A DNA stretch of 64,000 nucleotides from Aurantiochytrium sp. KH105 (taxonomy: Eukaryota > Sar > Bigyra > Thraustochytrida > Thraustochytriidae). Position numbers and translations under genes: made by a program. The notes beneath the pieces are model-generated. The model was given only the letters and a program-made list of their open reading frames with translations, ran no database searches and had not been told where the DNA came from. This document shows, in pieces, positions 12,101 to 27,100 of the stretch. Each line of letters opens with the position of its first letter. Position 1 is the first letter of the stretch. The stretch covers positions 1,439 to 65,438 of the forward strand of contig BGKB01000179.1 in assembly GCA_003116975.1 (NCBI GenBank). Direction: 5' to 3'.

Positions 12101-15100
12101 CCAGCCGCTGAATGGACCCGGCTTGTGTCGAGTTCACCACGGCAGCTTCCACCACTACTTGGCCAAAGCGACAGACGAATGCGAATCCTTGCGCAAAGGA
12201 CCGAGAAGAGCCACCCCACACAAAGTTTACGTTGACAACGGAACCTCCGCTAACGCGTCCGTGTTCTGGAGAGACATCAAGGACTTCGAGAGGCTCCACA
12301 AGTTGGATGCGCTCGCAAACTTTATCCGCACCACCATTCCCCGAGATGCATACATCCAAGGCTTCGAGACGGTCCCAGGGCGTTGTAGCTGGAGGAATAA
12401 GGGCGCAGCTTGCGGAGTTTTCAGTTTCAAGATGTGCAGATGACCGCGCCACCTCTTCCAGGGTAATTGGATCAAAAAACGAACACATCAAGGTGTTCAT
12501 GACGTGAAAACCCTCTCCGCGGATGCGAAAGACGGTTCTCTCTGAGAATCGCGCAATGCTTGAAGGTGAGATTCCGTCAGGCGTTAAGTGCAAAGCGGCC
12601 TGGTATACAAATCGTCCCCTGTGAAGCAGCAGCAGCGAGTTTTCCTCAACAAGCTCGACGATGGCCAACGTATCTTGCGAAGCAGGCGGCGCTATGCACT
12701 CGTGCACAAGAGACGCACGAGTCCCACTCGTCTCGTTCACCTCTACCGTTTCGACAACAGCCTCCTTAACCGGACCCGCGGGGTCACCCAAACTGCGGAA
12801 ACGACAAGCGAGCGCGACTCCCGCCTTCGCTCCCACATTGTAAAACTTGAGACGCGTACCACCAGAAGCAGGTCCAAGCAAAGGCCACATTTCTACATCT
12901 GCGCTAGGACTGACAAAGGTAAACTCGTGCCCAACAAAATGATGAAAATCGACGCCTGCATTCAAAGAAACAAACAACGGCACCTCGCGCTCGCTCTCTC
13001 CTTCGCTTAAAGACCACAGAGGCGAGATACACGCAATCTGCATCCTGCGATAGCCGAAAGAGCGAAGCGACATGTGGGTGATGCGCCCAGGCGAAGAACG
13101 TGACGATCCAAACCTGCATCGCACCTGCGGCTGGGCCTCGTCAACACTCGTCACGAGCGGAACGATGATTTGTGTTCCGCCATACGCAGATCCACGTGTT
13201 GGAGAGAGCGGTCCATCGCTGTTCATTTCATAAGGTATGAATACAAGTTCCTGTGCGGAGCAAACTCTGGGCAGCGGTTGACCACGCGCATACACTCCAA
13301 GAGAAACGGACGTTGCCGCTCCTTGGATCTGCGGAACGAGGCAGCTAATCTCGGACGACGAGACGAACTGAGCAGCTACATGCATCTGGTGTACTTCGCT
13401 CGCACTTGAAGCATTGTTCCTTGAAAAGACGCACTCAAGCAGGTAGTCCTGCCGAAACGCATGACCCTTGACTCGAAGTCGAGTGCCTCCTTGGATCGGG
13501 CCGATATGTGGGTCCATCCCAAGGATCTGTGGAGGTGACGTGTACGTGAACACAAGTGCATTCGACGAAAGATCCGCGCCTCCGTTCGATGACAGGCGGG
13601 CCAGCACACGGCCCTCTGTAAGATCTTCTGCAGGAGGCGATACGCATCGAACCTCCCCGGGCGAGAGCACTTCTCCCTGAACGACTTGGTTACCGAATTT
13701 GCAGGTTAAATTTGCGCCTTGGCCACTCAGGTGCGCTCCGCTGATTGTAACAGCCGTGCCACCAATTGAGGGACCTTCTTCGGGGTCTAGATGCACAAGC
13801 TGAGGCACGTGCCGATACCAAAACTCGCCAACATGCTGAAAATGCTCGCGGTCTACAGAAATGCTGAGCTGAACGGCAACTTCATTGTCCTCAACATCCC
13901 ATCCAGCAGGAGGTACTGCGCAGCGGATTTCCTGGCCCCCAACCACAGAAGCCTTTGCGTCGCCGAGGTCGCCAAAACGGCACATTGCTTCGCCAGTGGC
14001 GACCTGACCAAAGTTCTGCCCATGAATTGAGACAATCGTTCCACCCGAGAATGGGCCGGAATGCGGCGCAAAGCGATTGATATCGAGCCCATCCAGAACC
14101 TGGAAGGAAAGTTTGTGATCGTTGGCGACCCGTTCTGGAATCTGACCATCATGCATCGAAACGCGAATACTGTGCGTGCCAGGGCCGAGCTCGTGTGGAA
14201 CTGTGCAGGCCAGAAGCGAAGTTCCAAGCCAGCGCGCCGACGTTGCGTGCAGCTCTCCATTGTTTTCGAATTCGCAAGTGTACGTTTCATCGTCAAGAGC
14301 CTTGACAAAACCCTCGCCAATCACTTGCAGAGTCGTTTGACCTGCACGGCGATTACCTGCCTGGGGCCAAACCTTGCGAACAAACATTTCGGGGTGATAC
14401 TCGTAGGCGAAAGTGTGAAGAACCTGGTCCTCGCGAGCGACAAGACGTGTTTCTACGGTTATTTCATTTCCCAACTGACGCTTGGGCGGGACCTTGCAGC
14501 TCCATGTTCGGTCTCCGTTTTCATGTGCAGGCACATGTGCCGTGTAAAGGCTTGTGACGAATTCGCAATGCAGATCATCAAGCTCGACTGGTTCTTGTGC
14601 ATCGGTCTGCCCGGTGCGCGTGTCGGAAAGAACAAAGCTTATCTCCGTTCCGCCCTGCGCTGGCCCTACGCGAGGACTCACGCGCTCAACAGTCACAGGG
14701 GGAGTAAAAACAAAGTGCCCCACCGGAATCTCATCGACTCCATTCGTGTATAGCCTCAAGCTCACCCGCCCAGTGCTTGTGACAGTGGGCGAAGTACATT
14801 CAACGAGATTAGCGTTGATCCATGTCGCGGATACGCGTGCGTAGTTGAAGCCACACGCCATGGTTGGCGAACGCGGAAAGTTAGTGCCCGTGATCTGCAC
14901 GAGCGTTTCCCTTGATGCTGGACCTTGAGAAGGAAATACCTCCAAGATTGTCACTGGTGCGTGAAAGGAAAAGTAGTCGCTCTCAAGCGCTACAAAATCG
15001 ACGCCGTTCTTAGAGACACTGACGCGCGCATTTCCTCCGCTTGCGACCCGAGGCGTAACACAGCGAATCTGTGTCTCCGACTCGTATGCTCCCGTAGTGA

Positions 15101-18100
15101 CATAGCGGTCCCCGTCAGGAAATGTGAACGCGCATGATAGCAAATCGTGCGTTTCAAAGTGATGACCCCGAATGCGTAGCGATGTTGCCCCATGTACAGT
15201 TCCCATCAGTGGATACATCGAGTCAATCGTCAAATCCTCCACGAAGGTGTACATGGCGGAACTTGCGGGTCCGTGACTTTGTCCTGGGCCATACGTCACT
15301 GACACACGAACGGCATCACTGGCATCGCCTTGAACGTGCGCAGGCGCCACACAAATGACCTCTCGTAGGGATAACAGTGTCGCTGGAATGGGATCCGTGT
15401 GACCCTCGAAGACGCAAAAGACATCTGGCCGAGTAATGGAGTCTTCAGGAGCATAAAAGCTGCCCCAGATCCGAATAGGTGTCCCGCCGGACATTGGCCC
15501 AGCATGGGGCTCGAGACGTGTCACGACCGGTGCTGCAAGAAGAGTGAAGCTGGTGGCCTCTCGAGTATCCCCTGCGTCACTCCGAACGCGAAGTTTGATA
15601 TCTCGAGCAGCACCAGGTGGCAAGGCTGGATCCCAATTTGGGCTTGCGCACTCCAAGAGAAGAGACGAAAGCACCGCCGCGCGCGTGGACACTCGAAATC
15701 TTCCGTCCTCCGACGACCAATCGCAAAACGTACTCGCGCTGCCTTCGAATCCACTTCCGTGGATCTTGACAGCTTCGTCACTTTTGTCCATGGCAAAGGA
15801 TGGCTCGATGGCATGAAGACGCATCGCTGGACCAGCCTTGATGGTTGCGTGAAAAGAGCCATCAAGGGTGTAAATAGGCTTTTCATCTTGTTCATGGGCA
15901 AGCGCGATCCTGTAAAGTCCAGGCTCTTCGAGAGCTCGAAGCGAGCAAGATAGTTCATTCTTCCCGTGCACGACAGCTTGCTCGGTGAAAGACCAAGAGG
16001 AGTGCACCTCCACGTCTTGTCGCGAAAGTAAGCACACGTAGGTCGTGTTTTCCCGAAAGCCGCGTCCAGTGAAGCGGAAGCGCGCTGACTCATCTCCGAC
16101 TTGAATGCGACGCGAAGTCAAAGCGGTGGTCAAAACGGGCGCCAAGAGAACGTTGATCTCGTTAAGGACACGTTGTACACTTTGTGCAGGAAAACGGGGC
16201 GCAAGTTCCACAGAAGCTTGAAGAGATGACTGGTCGCTTAGATGCGAGTGCGACCAAGTTCCAAAGCACCTCACACGCAGAGGAGATAAGATCTCCGTGT
16301 TGAGCTCATGCAGAAGCTCTTGTCCATCATCTTCGAACGTGGTCAAAGCGCAATACGGATTATCCGATGCTGCATCGAATCGAAAGGAGTCAGCAGAGGG
16401 CACGTGGAGCTCGAAGCTCAGTTCACCAGTGGCTCGTTGCACCAAAATCTCGGTCGAGGAGATAGAAACCCCGTGCACTCCGGGGACAATTTTGATCGAA
16501 GAACTCGCGTGAACAAAGGACTCGCCATTTTCAGCAATTCCCACCCGAAGGAACTCGCCAATGCGGGTTTCGGGAACCACAGGAAGCGTACAACGAACAG
16601 TGGACGCGTTCAAATATGTAGCAGGTAGCACACGCGCTCCGCGGAAAGGACTCTCAACGCGGCAAGCCAGATCCGCCGAAGGGAAGAAGCCAGAGCCGAC
16701 AATCTCAATCGGAGCCCAAGCCTTACCGAAAGGGACCTCCCATGGCTCCGTGCTACCAATGCGCGGCTGGTGGAACATCGCAGCTTGCCCTGAATAAAAC
16801 TCGCGGAAAGGGGTCTTCTGATGTAGAGTAACCTCGACAAGCGCGTGCGCCGCCTCCGTCTCATTGGACGCCTCAGGAACAACACAGCGAACGCTTGTTG
16901 CCGACTCCACAATAGCCGTTGCCTCTCCTGCTCGGCCTTGAAAGGCGCATGCGTAGGATTTGTCCATGGAAAACCCATCTCCATGAAATGTGACAAGAGA
17001 TGCGTCCTCTTTTGGAAGTAACAACGGAGACATGCGATCCACAGTGGGCGCTGGTTGCCATGCTTCCAAAGGAATATGGACTGCAAACCATTGCACACTG
17101 TCATTCAGCGATACTCGAAGCCCCGCCGTTGTCTCCTTGACAGGAAGAGCGCATGCAAAGTAACCCTCCGTTTCATTGCGTACTTCTGAGTACAACGGCG
17201 AGCCTTGCGCAGTCTGGCAACGAAGCTTGTTAAGCACGACTCCCTCAGAGGTGACGATTGAAAACAAACCGCAGAGCATCGACGGCTCACTACATTTGCC
17301 GAGCCCAACAAAGTCGATCTGGGGAAGATCATGTACTTGCAACACTTGTGTACGGCTAAGCGACTCGTACTGGTTGTCGCGGCTTGAAATTCTCAGTACG
17401 TACTGGGAAGTTTCTCGTGCGTCCTGCAATAGTTCGCGCGGCAAACGGCATAGCACGAGGCTCTGGTTCACATAAGAAGCAGGCTCGACAATTGCATTTT
17501 CGTCATCAAAAATACAATAAAGCTGGGTCTGGGCGGGAAAGTTGCGCCCCTTAACGTGAAAAAAGGTTGGCTTCTCGGCAGTGCCCCGAAAGACCGCGTT
17601 GGGTGCAACATGATCGATGTCCCAAAGCGGAGCAAGATCAATTTCTGCTTGCGAAGCAGCCAGAGTACGCCCATGGTCGATTGAGACGCAAATAAAAACG
17701 GGACTTCCCACTCCAAGTCGATCGTGCAAATCTTGAGGAACACCGCAGGATGCTCGAGTCGCGCTGTAGACTTCGCCGTCTGCAGCAACGTGGGTGACAG
17801 CTTCGGTTCCCATAGTACATGGGTGGGAAGAGTAGACACAGTGCAACGGACCCGACGAGAAACCAGAGCCGAGCAAGTCAACCGTGGATCCCGGGAGCGC
17901 GGGACTTGCGACAATTTTAGTCAGAGCACGTGCGATGAAAGGGATGGGGCGAAAGACGAAGGAGCCAGAGGCAAGTGCGATTCCAGTTTCCCGCGCAAGC
18001 ACAGCGACGCGCGCGATTCCAGCTTCACTCACGGAAGGAGTAACACAGGTAATGACGGAAGCGATCAGATCCACTTCGGCTTCTACGAGTGTTGCATTCA

Positions 18101-21100
18101 TCGCACCACTCTCTCTGGTGAATTGGCATTGAACACCTTTTACAGGCTCCTCAAATTCCAAGTCTCCGATTTCAAAGGTGATGCGCGTCCCGCCGCCGGT
18201 GGGACCCGAGGGCGGCTCGAGTGTCGCATGTACAATACCGGTCTCGCCGGAGAGCAGCGACCGCGGTCCACGCAGGCGAATCACCGAGCCCTCCGAAGCA
18301 ACACGACGGGCCTCTCCTGCTGCCCCAAATAGCAGCCTCACCGATAAGTCTTCTTGCGCGACAGCAGCTTCTCCAAGCCGCATCGGAACGACACAGGAAA
18401 TAAGATGCTCGGATAGTATCATTGCCGCACTCTGGACGTCGCCAAAGTCGCAGCTGACGGGTACGTCAGATGGCACTTTCGAGACGGTGATGCGGAGAAG
18501 CTGACCTGGCGTGGGGTGCATAGGGTCCATTTCGAGCAGTGACACAGGGCCAATAATCTTGACCGTGACGAAATTAGCGCCGACGAGCGATTGAGAAAGA
18601 TCTGAACTTTGCAAAGCTCGCATGTCGTTGCGTACGTAAAGACGAGCCGCTGTGAATAGACTCGCAACGTCTTCCAGAGCAGATGCCCATTGAGGAATTT
18701 CACATGAAACCACTGAACTTGAGCGTCGCAAGACTTGGAGCGATGTCACACATCTCTCCAGGTTTTCATCGCAAAGTGCACACCCGAGGGTCTCAACATC
18801 TGCAAACCCGGCTCCTCGAATATCTACAACGGTTGAAGAGAGCGCTGAGACGATTTGGATATCTTTACCCCGATGAAGCGCAGCTTGAGGTGTTCGCACA
18901 ACGTGTACGCTGCCAGCATGCTGTAAAAAGACGGGTTCTAGGTCTTCTTCGTCGGACAACTGCAGCGAAACTTGAGCTGAAGGCTCGGCACATTTCCCTT
19001 GTGTACAGGCAGGAACCTCGCAGTGAAGCAAGATGTTTGCATCGCGAAGAAGTGAAGCCTGGCAGGTTCCATAAACATCTCCAACCTGGGCGCGAACAAT
19101 GAATTGAGTTCCCGATGTTTCCGCACCCAGGCGGGAGCGCAGCGAGTCCGCCGTGCCAGACGACAGTTCGATGCGCAGAACAAAGGCCTCGTCCGGACTC
19201 GCCCAAGCAGGCGTTGCTGCGCTCGCCACAAGATGTGGCAAGGCCTCGAAAAGAAGCGGAACGTCTTGTGCGACCCATGAAAGGCTTCCATCGGGCAAAT
19301 ACGCGTGCAGACGAACGGCCATCGTTCCTGGTGAAGCGAAATGCGGGGTGCGGCAGCGAAGTGACGACGAAGACTCGAAGACAGCAGCCTCTCGGGCCAC
19401 AAAGCTCGAGCCATCTTCCGCATAAAAATCGCAAATGTAAGGAAGATTTGCGAGAAAGTTACGACCCAGAACACTAATCACCGTTCCGCCAGTCTGAGAG
19501 CCCATTGACGGACGAAGAGCAGCTGCTGACATTTCTGGAACCACAGAGAGAATAGCTGATGAGGAAGAAAGATCGACTCCATTCCCGGAAACGTGAAGCT
19601 TAAAGGAATAGCTCTGCTCGTACATTAGAAGCTCTGCAGGCACGGCGCACTGCAAAAGAGTGCTGGACAATACGGTCGCAGGTGTCAAAAACGCACCTTC
19701 TATTGCCAAGTCCTCTTCCACTGATGCCTTAAACCACGCACAGCGGGTCTGGTTGGATCCATCAGAGACGAAGTCAGCGCCCTGCACCGTCAGGACGCGA
19801 GAACTGGCGACACCAGTCGACTGAATTTGTAAGAGCGACGGCTCAACAGCAAAAACTTGGGGCAGTGCAGCGTACCGGAAGACGACAATGCCTGCCGAGG
19901 GCTCCTGAACAAGAACATCGCGCTGAGTTTCAGTATGGAGAAGGCGGACGCTTACAAAGGCGTCCTGCGGCATTGATACCTCAGGTGTGTCGCACACAAC
20001 AGACGTCACTTCCTCTTCATCCATGCTTCCTGTCGCGTTCGACTCTACTTCGAAGCCATCTGGCAAAGTAAACACGCAAACAAGAAACGTGCTTGACGAG
20101 GTAGCTTGGGCTTCCACCAAGCCCGCACCCTCCATCGTCAAAGTGATTCTCGTCCCACCTTCGAGGGGGCCGGCGATAGGCCGAAGATCGACGATGCGAA
20201 AGGGGTTACTTGGTGCACGCAGAGTAAGACCGGTGTCCACAAAGCTTCCTGGATCTGTCAGCAAGGAGACCTCAACGCTTAAATTGGAGTTGGGTTCTTG
20301 GCGTGTCGCAAAGAGTGATGATGGCACAGGGCACACAAGGGCGCCAATGTCCATGTCAAAAGAAGCTGCAACAGCCTCCCTTCCTCCGAATCGGCAGCTC
20401 AGAGATAAGTCTTCCTCGAGCGGGGAGAGCAACGTTGCTGCAAGGTCACGCGTCGTCACGTCAAGTGCGAGCACCACCTCAGTTCTTGCACCTCGGGCTC
20501 CCCATAAGGTGCGGGTCGAGATGGCCTCCTCGGTGGAGGACGAAAAAGAAAGTGAACTCAAAGGGAGGAAGGTGATGTTGAGCGCACTGGAGGAGTACTC
20601 GACACCATTGAAAGACACGTCAAGATGCAGCCCGTCTTGTGCAAAATCCCAGACTCCAAGACTGAGCTGCTCCTTGACAAAGTCGAGCCCTGGAAGCGGA
20701 CACTGCAGCGCATCCCAGTCCGCGCCGATTGTCCCGATGACGGAATACGATGCAGTTGCATCTGAGGAGAGCGTGTATCTGCAGTGAACTTCAACATTCG
20801 CGCCAAAGTGAAGCAGCCCGGGATCCGTCTCCAACGAAACCGCAATGAACCGCGAGTGATTAAAGGACAAGTCCACAAACTGTCGCCTCGATCGTAGGCC
20901 AGCGTCAAGCTGAGGTACATCCACCGCCCACAATGGAAGGCGCTCACGATTTGATTCAAAGGCTAGGGTGGACTCGTCGTCTTGAACGCTTGCAAGACCA
21001 AGCGAGCACGGAAAGGCCACTCCAAGACCGCGCTGCAGGTCAGGCAACGATGGCATAGTACAAGTCCAATTCGAAAGAACCCGCGTGTGTCCCACAAAGG

Positions 21101-24100
21101 TATCTTCCGGTCCACAACGAAAAACGCAGCTCCAAAGTCCCCCGTCATATTGATCTGGTGACGGAAGTTGCAAGGAAATTTGCGTTCCGCCCTCGGGTGA
21201 AACCACACGAGGATTGACCCCAGAGAGATGAGGAAATGGCGAAATCTGGAGCGGAACGCCGGTGGAAGCGTCGATACTTTCCCCATCGTTCGCGAGCACG
21301 CTCACCGAGCTACCCTTGACAGTATCAAAGGAAGACTGCCAGGAAAGAGGCATTTCACAAATGACCTGTGTGCTGTTGACTGCAAAAGCCTCAACAAAAG
21401 CTGGTGTAGCGCCTTCAAAGTAGCAGACCTGTGCACTCGTTTCCGTGAAGTTCTCACCGTTGACGATAAGCGCATTGGGCCAAAGTACCTGACTCAGTGC
21501 ATCAAGAATAATCGCTTCTGAGTGCACGCTGTGCGTCACAGCAGGCTCCGCAAGAATAAATCCTGCTGGCAGAGGAGACGAAAAATCTGCGCCTCCGTTC
21601 ATGCTTATGCTCAGAAGCGGGGTCGCTCCAAGTGCCGAGTCCGGAGCCGGAGGGACGGGACAAACGAGGTGGAAGGTCTCGTCAAGGGATCCAGGCACCA
21701 GCGTGCCCTGCGTAACGGAGGCGCTCCAATCCTCAACGCCATCCACAGCAAAACTGCAGACAGGAACGGCACCAGCCTGATCGAAGCCCGTCCCGCGGAC
21801 AACAACAGATGCACCACCTCGCGTTGAGATGGCTGACGGCCCACGAATGTCAAGAATGACAACATCCGCGAGAAATGTGAAGGCTGTCGTGGCCAAGACT
21901 TGACCAGTGGCCACCACCTGAACCTCAACTTCCGCGTGCTGCGGGAACTGTTCGGTTCTCCACGCAAGCGTTCCGTCAGGTGTGAGACATGTTACTTCGC
22001 CATTTGCATGAATAACCTCTGCATTGACAGTCACTGCCACGCCAAGATCTTCAGAAAGCCGAAATGAACAGGCCACTGGGACGTCTAAAAGGGTGCTTGT
22101 GTCAAGGGGAACGTGAAGCAATGTTCCACCCGACGCAGGACCGGATGAGGGCTCGGAAGCCTGAAGAGACATCGACGCGGCGGGCTCGAGCACGGTGACA
22201 TTCATCTCGATGCCAGAGCCAGCTTGCAAAGTGCTTGAGCCGCCATTCATGGAAAGAGAAACTTCATAAACACCCGGCAAAAGAAGGTGAGGGGGCAGCT
22301 CACATGTAAGCGTCTCCGAAGAGACGTATTGAGCCTGAACGTGAAAATAGGTCTCTCCAAAAAGGCAAGCAATATCGGAGGCTGGAACGAAATTTTCACC
22401 ACGAATCTCCAGCACCTCACCGATGCCTGACGTGAGGTGGGATGGCGCCAACCCAGACAGCGTAAACGGCGCATGAAGGAAAATAGTTTGCGCAAGAAGC
22501 GGGTCTTGAGTGATCTCATTCGCGCTGTTGCTCAGACTCACGACAAAAGAGCTCGCACTGGCACCCCACGGGAGTTGTGGCATTTGCACAGCAGAACATA
22601 AGACAGAGTGACCATCTGATGAGAGGTAGCCCGGCACGATCACGCCGTCTCCAACGTGACAGCGCAAACTCGGGGAGCCAATTATTCCATGCGCAAACAC
22701 GCGAAAGCTCACAGACGCGGTTCCCTCTTCGACGGAGGATGGCTGGACTCGAAAGACCTCGGGCCGCGGCGCAAAGGTGTAGCTTGCGACACCGTAATGG
22801 CCCATGTCGTTTTCCCAGAATGCAACACGAACCTTAACATCACCAGCCACGCCATGATTTGGAGTTGTACATGACATCTGACTATCGTCATCAATGATCG
22901 CGCGTTTTGAAACCTCGGCAAAGTTTGCACGCGCATCGTCGCTGAAAAAGATACAACGCGGATCGAGATCGCGCAGAGATGTTTCAAAGAGCAGGAAGCC
23001 CTTGCCGTGCACACGAATAGTAGTGCCTCCGGCTAGATCTCCAACCCCAGGTTCAAGGCTGTCGAGACGAATTTCGGCTGCATCTGTCGACGTTTGGCTG
23101 TCGCCTCGCGATTTGACAACTTGAACAATCGGAGATTCTTTCAAAGCGGAGAAGTCGTGGCCATTGAGCGACACCCGAACTGGCGTCTCTTGCGCCGTGA
23201 CTGAGCCTCGTGCAATTTGATTGGCGATGCGCGCTGGGACGAGGCAACGCAGCGTACCAGACTCGGCATCGAAAGAAGCTTCGCTCACAGCCAAAAGAGG
23301 GTCTCCAAATCCGCACTGCATCGAAGCCGTATGCCGAAGGTTGCTGCCCGAGACGGTGATGCTTCCGCCTTCCGAAACAGTCCCAGGTGTGACTGTCAGC
23401 TGACTTGGATACGTGGCGATCATCTGAATTGCCAACCTTGTGGAAAGCTCCTCCCCAGTCTCGCCATTTTCAAAGTGCAACGTCCACCATTCCTCCTCGT
23501 CAAAAATGCCCGAATGATTCCACGCTGACGGAATCTGGCAGCCAAAAGCGCTCATTCCGCTTTGCATGAAGATCGGTGCGCGGACCATACTGTCGCCACC
23601 CTCGGACGTAAACTGACAGACGACAGCGTCAAAGCCCACTTGCGCGAGAACGCGCCAGAGCCCATGCAGAGATGACGAAGACGCGACGTGTATGGCTTCA
23701 GTGAGACCCACCACGACTTCAGTCGGTGCTGCAGACTCGAGAACGATGGTAGGAATGAAGTGGAAGCGGCCATGAGCCACGACATAATTCACGCTGTTCA
23801 ATGCGACGCGTACGGCGACAGAGGCTTCGCCTGCATCAAACGAAAGTTCAGAAGCCTCCACAAGATCGAGAGCAGGGGAGGTGCACGTGAACGTCGATTG
23901 GTTGACAATATGAAAGGACGTTCGAATGCCACCCACTTCGCAGACAAGATCTGGGATGGCGAGGGCACTTAAGTTGGCCGAAACATGTACGCGAATCAAC
24001 GTGCGACCCGCGGAGGGACCGAACGCAGGAGAAGCGAGATTTAGCCGAGGTGTCTCGATCAAATCCATCATCAAGTCCGACTCCGCTCGTTCCCCAGCCT

Positions 24101-27100
24101 TTGTCCAAAGTGCAACTTCCAGACGCAAGTGTGCTCCCGTCGAATTACGCAAAAGTGGAAGAAGAGGTCCACTTGTGGGAAGCGTACACGAGACGCGTGA
24201 GCCATCTTCGAGAACCACCGCTCGCGACGTAATATGCGAAGCCCACGACTGTCCGGGGACACGAAAGAGGCACGAGTCAACAATTCCAAGATGAAGACCA
24301 TGCCCGCGCACCACCACGGACGTTCCAGGCCATCCCAGGCGCGGTTCAATTGATTCAATCGCAAGTGCTTGCTCGGTATAGGCGAAGGAGCAAGCCTGCT
24401 CGAGATTTGAGCAAAAGAACTGGGCGCCACCATTGACAGATAAGGTCAATCCCACCTCCTCGCCGGCCGGGCCTGGGGGTGCAATGCACTCCACAAGATG
24501 GGCGCTCAGAAGACGTCCTGGGACAATGGTGCTTCCAAAACGGCATTGCAAATCTGTTGGCTTGCTCAATGAAGCCATGCCAAATCCATGTACAAGCACT
24601 GCTGTTCCACCCGCTGGGCTGCCTTCCGAAGGTTCTGTGTGGGTTACGACAGGCATCGGGGTGACTCGAAAAAAGGGCGGCGTTGCGGCAAGCACAGAGC
24701 GCGACTCGCCACTCTCCAGGACATAGCGCAGATCAATCTGACCGGAAGACCCTAATGCGAGCTCATATGGCACTTCACACACGATCCCAGTTGACGCAAG
24801 AGAAGGCCAAGCGGCAGTCTCTTCCACATCAGCGCCCGATATGTCCATGAAGACACAGCGGAGGGAGCTCACGACAGCAGGTGGGAGACCGCTCGCGTTT
24901 GCACCAGAGACAAGAATTGATGAGAGCTCTCCCGCAGGGGAAAACCAGCGGTCTGGCACCAATTCTTCCACCTGAAGAGGTTGCAACAGGACGGGGCCGG
25001 CTACGGGCCCTCCATAGGTTTCCCCATCATCCACTGAAAGGCTAAGGCTGATTGCGTGGCCAGGCCAAAGACTTAACGCGGATCGTAGAGAAACTGGTAT
25101 ATGGCATCTCAATGCATCGACACCCCTGATTTCTGCTTGCGTAGTTGCCGTCACGTTGCCAACCGAAAGTCTGCACAGGACTGTTGAAGGACTCTCAACG
25201 TCCAGGACTGGATGCTGAAGACGCGCGTCAATGACCGCCTCTGTGCCAGCTCCAGCTACAATATATGCCGGGAGCAGCGTCTCAATCGTTGGCTCCGTGA
25301 CAAAGTCAATCGTGCACGCGTTCTCGTCAATGCATTGGCCTACAGGTAGGGAAACGAGCTTGTTCCGATGCGAGACAAAGACCTCCACGCCGGATGTGCT
25401 GGCCAAAATCGCTGGCGACAGACACTCGGCAAGGTTTGACTCCACAAGCTGCGCATGTACCACGTGCACTATGCCAGAAATGGGTTCGCGAAAGACGCAC
25501 GAGAAGAATAGGGAAGCGACAGCGTTGGCAACGACGAGTTGTACGGGGCGGCCGCCTCCTACAGGAATGACACGCGGAGATACCTTGAGTACGCGCAGCG
25601 GCCTGTGCAGCGCAAACACAAGACCCGTGTCAATGGAAGGACTTGAATCAGATAAACCTTGGATATAGACGGGGTAAAGCCCAGGGCTCTCCATAGCAGC
25701 TGGAAAAGGGCAACGAAGTTCGCTCGTCGATGCGTCAAATCCAAGCGCCGGCAATGCATCATCCTGGCCAAAGCGACACTGTGCAGACGACCAATTCTGC
25801 GCTGCACCTGCAGCAGCTTGAATTCGGATATCGCTTGTCTCATTGTCGCCGATGACGCCATGCCCTGGAGATATGTCCAGAAAAATTGGTGTGGTTGATC
25901 CAGCGTCCAATACAAATGGTGTGGCAATCCACTTGACGAGATCGACAGAAATGGAAAGACTGAGATCGCTGGGGTCGGCTGCAATGGGGACGGGACAGGA
26001 AACAACGTCGCTTGTCAGCGGCGTACACGATTCGTAGACAAGACTTCCGGCAGTCCCAAACGCGCAGAAAAGACCCGGAATATCGCCCAGGCCCACACCG
26101 GTAAGATTAACAATTGAAGTGCCTGGAAGAACCGTTGTCGGACTCACGGAATCTACGCTGGGCTCCCGATACAATTCGATTGAAACTGGGTCCACATTTA
26201 CAAGGTTCCCAACGAGGCCAACGGACACAGTCTCAGTCTGCACAAGAGCGCTGCTGAAGACCCAAGACGCGGGCATGATGCAGCGGACGGCAGCTTCCGA
26301 GATCCACGTGGCCTGTGTACGCGTCTCGCGACTGCCATGCGCAAAGAGGCAGCCTGTTCGATAAGAGTCGTCCTCGAATCCGATCGAACGATGCAAACCA
26401 CTCCCGTAGATCATGAGAGACTGCGTACTTGCATTGCTTTGAGAAGCTATGACGACTCGTGGCAAAGCATACAGTAAGATGGGGTCTGCGCGAAAAAAGT
26501 AACGACTTGCCTCAGTGCCTTCGATAATTTCCGCCCCGTTGAGCTTAGCACTGACACTTGCCAAGCCTTCTTCGAACCGGCTAGGCGCAGTGCAATCGAG
26601 ATAAATCGTGCTGCTGCTCTCTTTGACAATGAGGCCCTCCACTGTGATCGATTCCCGGTCGAAGTGAAAAGTGCACTCCCCTGTATCGCCGATCGCTGCG
26701 AGCTCAGACTGTGAGAACGCCAAGGATGCTCCTTTGCTAACAGAAACGCGGACGTTGGTCTCTTTGCCGAGCGGACCCTGGCGTGGGAGGAGACCAGAAA
26801 TCACGAGAGGCTCAAAAGACGTGAAATTGAGGCTTGCCAATGTCCTGTTGTGAAGAAGAATTCGCAAGGGCATCGTTTTGGCTTCCAGCATAGAAGGCAC
26901 CAAGCACGATGCTTGCGTTGAAGAAGCCACATAGACTGTGCTGCGCTCAGCCTCTGCACCAAAGACACACTCAAGGCCATCTGCAAAAGTCTCAAGATTT
27001 GCACCTCGAAACGAAACCTCGTATCCCCCCCGACGCGTACCCCAAAGCTGCGTCTCGGAGTCGTGAATGACGGCCGCCTCGACGACATCGAGCACCCCGT